Origin: an uncultured bacterium
GTDB taxonomy: Bacteria; Planctomycetota; Phycisphaerae; Phycisphaerales; SM1A02
Assembly: GCA_903938205.1 (NCBI GenBank)
Contig: CAJACJ010000124.1
Coordinates: 1 to 5,034, forward strand
DNA: 5,034 bases
Reading direction: 5' to 3'
In this document: positions 1-5,034 of the stretch, piece after piece
Layout: each line of letters begins with the position of its first letter
Numbering within the stretch: the first letter of the stretch is position 1
Position numbers and translations under genes: made by a program
Notes under the pieces: model-generated
Databases searched by the model: none
The model's input: only the letters and a program-made list of their open reading frames with translations
What the model was told of the DNA's origin: nothing

Positions 1-1106
1 AGCCACTTTGCCAGAAATAAAACAACCAGAAACAAAGAAATGGAATGCACCGCCGACGCCAACGGACTTGTTCCACCCGATTGAATATTGGCTGCAGTAC
101 GGGGAATTGCGCCTGAAGTTGCAAACCCACCAAAGAATGGCGCAATCATGTTAGCCAAGCCGTGGCTGACCAATTCACCATCTGGATTGTGGCGCGTGCC
201 CGTGAGTCGATCCGCGCACACGGCGGTGATTAACGTTTCTATGGATGACAACAATGCGATAGCGACCGCGGCTCGAACGATCAAGTTGATGTGCTCAAAG
301 TCAAAAGCAAGTTTGGTGGGATCGCTCAGATTCCATGGAAAATCAAAGTGCGGCGCGCCTGTTGGAATGCCGGAAATTTTCACGCCATCAATTATGGATG
401 TGAAATGATTCTCAACGGTAAGCGGTTGCCACGCGGGGTTGATGCGCGCCATGATCACAGCCAGCAAGGCTGACAAGGGCAGCACAACAAGTGTGCCTGG
501 AATAATAGTGATGAAGCGACGCCACGTGAAAAGGCTGATCAGCGTGAACCCGCCAACCACGGTGTCGCACCAGTTCAGGGTGGACATGTGCGTGTACACC
601 ATGCGGACCTCGTCCACAATATGAATTGTTGCTGGCGCAGTCACGCCCAAGAGCGTGCGCAATTGCAGAATGATGACCGAAAGAGCAATACCAAATGTGA
701 AGCCAGCAATAACTGGAAATGAAACAAAGTCGATGAGTTTGCCAAGCCGCAACAGGCCCATGAGCAAAAGAAAGACACCCGCCAATCCGGTGGCCAGGAG
801 CAATCCCGCCACGCCCATTGAATGCACAATTGGCAGCAAAATCACTATGAATGCGGCGGTGGGGCCGGAAATTTGATAGCGCGAACCGCCCACAAAGCCG
901 GCGATAAATCCGCCAATGATGGCGGTGTAAATACCCGATTGCGGCGTCATGCCCGCTGAGATGGCGAACGCCATGGACAGTGGCAGGGATGTGATGCCCA
1001 CAACGATTCCTGCGACAATGTCGCGCAGGAATCGGCTGCGTGTCATTCCCGCGCGAAATGTTGCGCGCCATGCTGAGAAAAAAAGTGGTGGTGCGATTGG
1101 AATCAT
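1..1106 (-). CDS. SulP/SLC26 family anion transporter, N-terminal 368 residues (truncated by window edge)
   Basis: Inner-membrane secondary transporter of the SulP (SLC26) family. Members move sulfate, bicarbonate, chloride or C4-dicarboxylates, and the substrate cannot be told here. The minus frame is open from an ATG at 1106-1104 to the left edge. Family hallmarks, in order, are RDIVAGIVVGITSLPLSMAF (about residues 28-47), the PQSGIY turn (55-60), GGSRYQISGPTAAF (73-86, the conserved SGPT segment), the IETLITAVCADRLTGTRH stretch (289-306) and GGFATSGAIPRTAANI (326-341). Hydrophobic runs near 31-50, 61-72, 85-120, 132-155, 182-220 and 274-297 fit the multi-helix transport core. The last helices and any cytoplasmic STAS domain lie outside the window. 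The start is chosen because the next in-frame stop upstream is at 1203-1205 and the family core begins about 28 residues later; only a weak AGAG stands upstream. It follows pgi on the same strand after 104 bases, so co-transcription is possible but unproven. Confidence 0.93.
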   Translation of the reverse strand, partial: MIPIAPPLFFSAWRATFRAGMTRSRFLRDIVAGIVVGITSLPLSMAFAISAGMTPQSGIYTAIIGGFIAGFVGGSRYQISGPTAAFIVILLPIVHSMGVAGLLLATGLAGVFLLLMGLLRLGKLIDFVSFPVIAGFTFGIALSVIILQLRTLLGVTAPATIHIVDEVRMVYTHMSTLNWCDTVVGGFTLISLFTWRRFITIIPGTLVVLPLSALLAVIMARINPAWQPLTVENHFTSIIDGVKISGIPTGAPHFDFPWNLSDPTKLAFDFEHINLIVRAAVAIALLSSIETLITAVCADRLTGTRHNPDGELVSHGLANMIAPFFGGFATSGAIPRTAANIQSGGTSPLASAVHSISLFLVVLFLAKW

Positions 1107-1210
1107 GGAGAGATCACTCTTGTTGTGAATGAACAACAGTCGAGCTTGCGATGACGCACCGATTGTGGTTGCGGATGATTCAAGGTGAAACACATCTCCG
1201 AATCACTTCA
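1107..1210. other. Short pgi-sulP intergenic gap
   Basis: These 104 bases lie between the pgi stop and the sulP start, both on the minus strand. The only structure I see is a 6-bp stem-loop (TGTTGT at 1121-1126 pairing with ACAACA at 1133-1138, 6-base loop) just ahead of the sulP start. It has no T run after it in the direction of transcription, so it does not read as a terminator. No good promoter for sulP is evident, which leaves read-through from pgi as the simpler idea. Confidence 0.4.
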
Positions 1211-2878
1211 TCAACGCCCGCGCCACGTGCGATAGGTCTCGATGAGTTGATTGGTGCTGGAATCGTGCGCCAACTTCGAAGGCGCGCCCGACAACTCTGG
1301 AATGATTCGCTTGGCAAGAACTTTTCCAAGTTCCACGCCCCATTGATCGAAACTGTTCACGCCCCAAATTGTTCCTTGCGTGAACACCTTGTGCTCGTAG
1401 AAGGCGATCAATCGACCCAACATGCGTGGCGAAAGTTTCTTGCACAGAATGGTGTTGGATGGGCGGTTGCCCTCCATGGTTTTCTGAATGGCCAACCATT
1501 GCGGCACGCCTTCGGCCACAATTTCCGCGGTGGTCTTGCCAAACGCAAGCGCCTCGGCCTGCGCCAACACGTTGGCGGTGAGCGTGTCTTGGTGCGTGCC
1601 AATATCGTGCAAAGGCTCGGCAAAAGCAATGAAATCGCATGGCACCAACTTTGTGCCTTGGTGGATCATTTGATAGAAGGCGTGCTGACCGTTTGTGCCA
1701 GGCTGGCCCCACACCACGGGACATGTTTCCCATTTCACATGTTGACCGTCACGTGTGACATGCTTGCCGTTGGATTCCATTTCCAACTGTTGCAGATACG
1801 CGCTGAAGCGGTCCAAGTATTGGCAATATGGAAGTACGGCAAGAACATCCGCGCCCAGGAACTGATTGTTCCACAAACCAATCAAGCCCATGATGACTGG
1901 CAGATTTTTTTCTAGCGGCGTGCTCTTGAAGTGCTCATCCATGTCATGAAAGCCATCAAGCAATTCGCGGAAGCCGTCGGGACCAACCGCGATCATGGTT
2001 GAAAGACCAATCGCGCTGTCCATGCTGTAGCGGCCGCCGACCCAATCCCAGAAGCCAAACATATTTTTTGGATCGATACCAAACTCCACAACTTCTTTGT
2101 GTGCGGTGCTGACGGCAACAAAATGTCGCGCCACACTTTTCGCGTCGCCGCCCAAGCCCTTCATGGACCACTCACGCGCGCTGTTGGCGTTGGTCATGGT
2201 TTCAAGCGTGGTGAATGTCTTGCTGCTAATGACAAAGAGCGTCTCGGTAGGGTCTAAACCGCGGGTTTTCTCATAGAAATCGTTGGCGTCCACGTTGGAG
2301 ACAAAGCGGCAATCAACATATGGATGGGCGAAGTTACGCAGCGCGTCATAGGCCATGGCTGGACCAAGGTCGCTGCCGCCAATGCCAATGTTAATGACGG
2401 TCTTGATGCGCTTGCCGGTGTGACCAGTCCATGTTCCGCTGCGAATGCTTTCCGCGAACGCGCTCATGTGGTCAAGCACGGCCCAAACATCTGGCATGAC
2501 ATTCATGCCGTCCGAATTGATGACCGCATTGCGTGGCGCGCGCAGCGCAACATGCAGCACGGAGCGATTTTCAGAATTGTTGATTTTGTCGCCGCGGAAC
2601 ATGGAGTCACGGTGCGCTTCCAATCCGCAGGCGCGCGTCAGCGCGAAGAGCAGTTGCAAAGTTTCGCGCGTCACGCGTTGCTTGCTGAAATCAAAATGCA
2701 TATCAAGCGCGTTCACGGCCAACTCGCCGCCTCGCTTTGGGTCCTGCTTGAAGATGTCGCGCAAATGCGTCGCCTTGATTTTCTCGGCGTGCGCCAGAAG
2801 GGCCTTCCATTCAGGGCGGCTATCAAGAGGCGTGATTGGGGCGGTGGTCGGTGTGGTTGTTGGTGTTGCTGTTGTCAT
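1211..2878 (-). CDS. pgi: Glucose-6-phosphate isomerase, complete (555 aa)
   Basis: Cytoplasmic enzyme that interconverts glucose 6-phosphate and fructose 6-phosphate in glycolysis and gluconeogenesis. It is the long (about 550 aa) form shared by E. coli and eukaryotes, made of two SIS sugar-isomerase domains. Visible motifs are NIGIGGSDLGP (residues 163-173), SSKTFTT (218-224, phosphate binding), the first family signature DWVGGRYSMDSAIG (278-291, with Arg283 matching human Arg273), MESNGK (367-372), GTNGQHAFYQ (394-403) and the second signature FDQWGVELGK (510-519). Glu368, His399 and Lys519 align with the human catalytic residues Glu358, His389 and Lys519, so the enzyme should be active. 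The ATG at 2878 is chosen over one at 2950 because AAGGA lies 7 bases before it and similarity to the family begins only after it. The first 18 residues are a Thr/Pro-rich tail not shared with human or E. coli Pgi. It stops with TGA and is divergent from tal. Confidence 0.98.
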   Translation of the reverse strand: MTTATPTTTPTTAPITPLDSRPEWKALLAHAEKIKATHLRDIFKQDPKRGGELAVNALDMHFDFSKQRVTRETLQLLFALTRACGLEAHRDSMFRGDKINNSENRSVLHVALRAPRNAVINSDGMNVMPDVWAVLDHMSAFAESIRSGTWTGHTGKRIKTVINIGIGGSDLGPAMAYDALRNFAHPYVDCRFVSNVDANDFYEKTRGLDPTETLFVISSKTFTTLETMTNANSAREWSMKGLGGDAKSVARHFVAVSTAHKEVVEFGIDPKNMFGFWDWVGGRYSMDSAIGLSTMIAVGPDGFRELLDGFHDMDEHFKSTPLEKNLPVIMGLIGLWNNQFLGADVLAVLPYCQYLDRFSAYLQQLEMESNGKHVTRDGQHVKWETCPVVWGQPGTNGQHAFYQMIHQGTKLVPCDFIAFAEPLHDIGTHQDTLTANVLAQAEALAFGKTTAEIVAEGVPQWLAIQKTMEGNRPSNTILCKKLSPRMLGRLIAFYEHKVFTQGTIWGVNSFDQWGVELGKVLAKRIIPELSGAPSKLAHDSSTNQLIETYRTWRGR

Positions 2879-2883
2879 TGGTA

Positions 2884-2891
2884 TTTCCTTT
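2884..2891 (-). promoter_or_regulatory. pgi ribosome binding site that fixes the start
   Basis: On the minus strand this reads AAAGGAAA, with AGGA 7 bases before the ATG at 2878. It is the reason for rejecting the longer reading that starts at 2950, which would add 24 residues translated from AT-rich intergenic DNA and has only a poor AAAG ahead of it. Confidence 0.85.
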
Positions 2892-3013
2892 GGAAGTTGC
2901 AGTAAAGGTAGCGAATGCGCCGCAATCAAGTGGCTCAAAAATATAAACATAATCTTTACTTTCAGTTTCGCGCTTGTAAAAAATTTCGCTAATCTGCTTA
3001 GTCAACCCCACAC

Positions 3014-3020
3014 AAGGAGA
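3014..3020 (+). promoter_or_regulatory. tal ribosome binding site
   Basis: AAGGAGA is a near-perfect Shine-Dalgarno sequence, with AAGGAG ending 6 bases before the ATG at 3026. It is the strongest such site in the window and suggests efficient translation of transaldolase. Confidence 0.88.
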
Positions 3021-3025
3021 TCACC

Positions 3026-4105
3026 ATGACAGCAACAGCGCTTCTTTCAATCGCCGGTCAAAGTATTTGGGTCGACAACATCACTCGCAGCATGTTGCAG
3101 ACGGGGCAGTTGAAAAAATATATCGATAGTTACAGCGTGGTCGGCTTGACCAGCAATCCAACTATCTTTGAGAAGGCCATCACGGGCTCCAATGATTACG
3201 ATCCACAAATTCGCGATCTGCTTTCCAAAGGCATTGACGGCGAAAAACTTTTCTTTGAGCTTGCCATCACCGACCTCACCAAGGCCGCCGATTTGTTCAA
3301 GCCAATTCATGCGCTCACTGGCGGCGTGGATGGTTGGGTGAGTCTTGAAGTGAGTCCGTTGCTTGCGCGCGACGCCAAGACAACCATTGATCAAGCCGTT
3401 ACGTTGCACGCCAAGGCGAATCGCCCGAATCTATTTATAAAGGTTCCAGGTACCGCTGAAGGTTTGCCAGCGATTGAAGAACTGACTTACCGTGGAATTT
3501 CCGTGAATGTCACGCTGTTGTTCAGTCCTAAGCAATATCTGGCCGCGGCCGATGCGTACCTAAAAGGCCTTGAACGCCGCATGAAAGAGGGCAAATCCGT
3601 CACTGTTGAAAGTGTGGCCAGCATGTTTGTCAGCCGATGGGACAAGAAGACTGCGGCAACATTGCCAGAGAACTTGAAGAACACCGCCGGCATTGCCGTG
3701 GCGCAAGTCTGCTACAAGGAATATTGCGCGCTGTATGCCAGCGATCGCTTCTTGAAGTTGCAAGCCGCAGGCGCGCGTCCGCAGCGATTCCTTTTCGCCA
3801 GCACCAGCACCAAGGATCCAAAGCTTGCGGACATTATGTATGTGAAGGCGCTCGCCGCGGCGCGCACCGTGAACACCATGCCCGAGTCAACGCTGAATGA
3901 TTTCTTTGATCATGGTTCGCTTGATGGCGTGTTGCGAACTGATGGTGGAACTGGTCCAGCGACCGTGGCCGCGCTTGAGAAAGCCGGATGTTCCATTGAG
4001 AAAGTTGGCAATGAATTGCAAGTGGAAGGCGCGGCTTCATTCGTGTCCAGTTGGACTGAATTAATGGCAAGCATTCAATCCAAGAGCGCTGCGATGGCGC
4101 ACTAA
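3026..4105 (+). CDS. tal: Transaldolase, complete (359 aa)
   Basis: Cytoplasmic enzyme of the non-oxidative pentose phosphate pathway. It moves a three-carbon dihydroxyacetone unit from sedoheptulose 7-phosphate to glyceraldehyde 3-phosphate, giving erythrose 4-phosphate and fructose 6-phosphate. It is a class I aldolase-type TIM barrel. Visible motifs are IWVDNITR (residues 14-21, Asp17 on strand 1), the transaldolase signature GLTSNPTIF (40-48), VSLEVSP (105-111, Glu108), NLFIKVPGT (135-143, with Lys139 as the expected Schiff-base lysine), NVTLLFS (161-167), SVASMFVSRWD (196-206), RFLFASTSTKDP (254-265) and VNTMPESTL (282-290). The length and the C-terminal DHG and DGG segments resemble the roughly 360-aa mycobacterial/cyanobacterial-type transaldolase rather than E. 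coli TalB (about 317 aa) or the short TalC/FSA form. The start has an excellent Shine-Dalgarno site. It stops with TAA, and tyrS follows after 20 bases. The upstream neighbour pgi is divergent and uses the product fructose 6-phosphate. Confidence 0.97.
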   Translation: MTATALLSIAGQSIWVDNITRSMLQTGQLKKYIDSYSVVGLTSNPTIFEKAITGSNDYDPQIRDLLSKGIDGEKLFFELAITDLTKAADLFKPIHALTGGVDGWVSLEVSPLLARDAKTTIDQAVTLHAKANRPNLFIKVPGTAEGLPAIEELTYRGISVNVTLLFSPKQYLAAADAYLKGLERRMKEGKSVTVESVASMFVSRWDKKTAATLPENLKNTAGIAVAQVCYKEYCALYASDRFLKLQAAGARPQRFLFASTSTKDPKLADIMYVKALAAARTVNTMPESTLNDFFDHGSLDGVLRTDGGTGPATVAALEKAGCSIEKVGNELQVEGAASFVSSWTELMASIQSKSAAMAH

Positions 4106-4125
4106 TTGCAAGTGGGACTTCTCGC

Positions 4126-5034
4126 ATGAATCAATCCGACTTCGTGGCTGAATTGTCATGGCGCGGCATGGTGCATCAAACCACTGAGGGTTTGGCCGCG
4201 CACATGTCCACGCCTGGTCGGGTTGCCTACGCGGGTTTTGATCCCACCGCCGATAGTTTGACCGTTGGCAATTTGGTGTCCGCCATGTTGTTGGCGCGCT
4301 TGCAACGTTGTGGCCACAAGCCCATCGTGGTCATGGGCGGAGCGACTGGTTTAATCGGCGATCCAAGCGGTAAAAGCAGCGAGCGTCAATTGCTTGATCC
4401 AGCGCAGGTGAAGAAAAATGTGGCGGGGCAGCGCAAGATTTTTGAGAAGCTGCTTGATTTCACCGGGCCCAACGCGGCCGTGATTGTGGACAACGCCGAG
4501 TGGCTGTTGAAGATGGGATATATCGAAGTGTTGCGTGATGTTGGAAAACATTTCAGCGTGAATCAAATGGTCACGCGCGACAGCGTGGCCAATCGCCTTG
4601 AAAGCCGCGAGCAGGGACTGAGTTACACCGAGTTCAGCTACATGATCTTGCAGGCCTACGACTTTGCGCATTTGTTCAAGGCGCATGGGTGTACCGTGCA
4701 AATGGGCGGCAGCGATCAATATGGAAATATTCTCAGCGGCATTGATTTAATTCGCCGACTTTCGCAAGGCGAAGGATTTGGTCTGACCGCGCCGCTGTTG
4801 TTGAAGAGCGACGGAACGAAATTTGGTAAGAGCGAATCTGGAAATGTGTGGCTGAGCGCGGAGCGAACTTCGCCGTATCGCTTTCATCAGTTCTGGCTCA
4901 ACGCATCCGATGAGGAAGTTGGAAAGTTGTTGCGCTGGTTCACATTCTTTGACCGCGCCACCATTGAGGCGTTGGAAGCGGCGCAAAAAGCGAATCCTTC
5001 TGAGCGCGCGGCGCAAAAAGCGTTGGCCGACGCC
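4126..5034 (+). CDS. tyrS: Tyrosyl-tRNA synthetase, N-terminal 303 residues (truncated by window edge)
   Basis: Cytoplasmic class Ic aminoacyl-tRNA synthetase that activates tyrosine with ATP and loads it on tRNA-Tyr. The frame is open from ATG 4126 to the right edge. The catalytic Rossmann domain shows YAGFDPTADSLTVGNL (residues 35-50), GGATGLIGDPSGKSSER (71-87), LRDVGKHFSVNQMV (136-149), YTEFSYMILQAYDF (167-180, with Tyr172, Gln176 and Asp179 for tyrosine binding), MGGSDQYGN (193-201) and the KMSKS equivalent KFGKS (232-236). The C-terminal S4-like tRNA-binding domain would lie beyond the window. Two sites differ from the E. coli and Geobacillus enzymes: the HIGH motif reads TVGN (46-49), and the Trp after GSDQ is Tyr199. 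The start fits the family, since the N-terminus MNQSDFVAELSWRGMVHQTT is of the usual length and form; the Shine-Dalgarno is weak (AAGTGGGA, 4110-4117). The 20-base gap after tal suggests a shared transcript. Confidence 0.97.
   Translation, partial: MNQSDFVAELSWRGMVHQTTEGLAAHMSTPGRVAYAGFDPTADSLTVGNLVSAMLLARLQRCGHKPIVVMGGATGLIGDPSGKSSERQLLDPAQVKKNVAGQRKIFEKLLDFTGPNAAVIVDNAEWLLKMGYIEVLRDVGKHFSVNQMVTRDSVANRLESREQGLSYTEFSYMILQAYDFAHLFKAHGCTVQMGGSDQYGNILSGIDLIRRLSQGEGFGLTAPLLLKSDGTKFGKSESGNVWLSAERTSPYRFHQFWLNASDEEVGKLLRWFTFFDRATIEALEAAQKANPSERAAQKALADA

Larger units (their letters stand above)
2879..3025. promoter_or_regulatory. Divergent pgi/tal control region
   Basis: This is the only sizeable non-coding stretch between two gene starts, and it is clearly more AT-rich (about 2937-2995) than the genes around it, so both promoters most likely sit here. 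I cannot fix either one. For tal, a weak pair is TTTACT (2955-2960) and TAAAAA (2977-2982) with a 16-base spacer. For pgi, minus-strand TTTACA (2980-2975, five of six to the -35 consensus), TTGACT (3005-3000, five of six) and TATATT (2945-2940, five of six to the -10 consensus) are present, but no two stand at the normal spacing with good partners. TTTCGC occurs twice, at 2966-2971 and 2984-2989. I see no clear operator palindrome or riboswitch. Confidence 0.55.

Noticed and set aside
88..408. A 106-codon plus-strand open frame
   Set aside because: It is antisense to the SulP coding frame, with no motif or start signal to support it.
412..1071. A 219-codon minus-strand open frame overlapping the transporter
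   Set aside because: Its translation is rich in His, Arg and Cys with no family likeness. It is a shifted reading of the SulP gene, whose true frame gives clear motifs and is simply open to the window edge.
1121..1138. A 6-bp stem-loop between pgi and sulP as a possible terminator
   Set aside because: The stem is short and mostly weak pairs, with no T run after it on the minus strand; it is likely chance.
1703..1705. Loss of the catalytic Glu in Pgi at WGQPGT
   Set aside because: Counting along human Pgi puts the catalytic Glu358 in MESNGK, which is intact here; the changed residue matches human Glu382, which is not catalytic.
1151..1915. A 254-codon plus-strand open frame
   Set aside because: It lies antisense to the 3' half of pgi, has no recognisable domain and no good ribosome binding site. 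It is a shadow of pgi codon use, as are the plus-strand frames at 2324-2905 and 2445-3029.
2879..2950. N-terminal extension of Pgi by 24 residues from an ATG at 2950
   Set aside because: It would translate AT-rich intergenic DNA, lacks a good ribosome binding site, and the ATG at 2878 has AAGGA at ideal spacing.
2625..3779. The same 15 bases, CCGCAGGCGCGCGTC, at 2625-2639 in pgi and 3765-3779 in tal
   Set aside because: Both copies are inside conserved coding sequence and specify unrelated residues on opposite coding strands. In GCGC-rich DNA this is most simply chance, and there is no third copy to suggest a repeat family.

Overview
The window holds four bacterial housekeeping or transport genes and almost no spare DNA. 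By layout and codon use it looks like a chromosome segment of moderate GC content. It is certainly bacterial: it has Shine-Dalgarno sites, short gaps and bacterial-type enzymes. The TyrRS sequence has a flavour I associate with planctomycete or related PVC bacteria, but I cannot run a search, so treat that placement as a weak guess.

Layout: positions 1-1106 (minus) encode the first 368 residues of a SulP/SLC26-type anion transporter that runs off the left edge. Positions 1211-2878 (minus) encode a full-length glucose-6-phosphate isomerase (pgi, 555 aa). Positions 2879-3025 are a 147-base AT-rich divergent intergenic region that must carry the start signals for both directions. Positions 3026-4105 (plus) encode a complete 359-aa transaldolase (tal). 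Positions 4126-5034 (plus) encode the first 303 residues of tyrosyl-tRNA synthetase (tyrS), cut by the right edge. The gaps are 104 bases (pgi to sulP), 147 bases (pgi/tal) and 20 bases (tal to tyrS). No stretch over 300 bases lacks a gene.

How the genes fit together: transaldolase makes fructose 6-phosphate in the non-oxidative pentose phosphate pathway, and Pgi interconverts fructose 6-phosphate with glucose 6-phosphate. The divergent pair therefore joins the two pathways at a shared metabolite and could be co-regulated from the region between them. tyrS probably rides on the tal transcript and sulP may ride on the pgi transcript; neither has an obvious metabolic link to its neighbour.

I found no RNA gene, CRISPR array, mobile element, attachment site or convincing terminator, and no sign of an undescribed system. 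The points most worth a second look are the altered HIGH motif (TVGN) of the TyrRS, the Thr/Pro-rich N-terminus of Pgi, and the shared pgi/tal control region.
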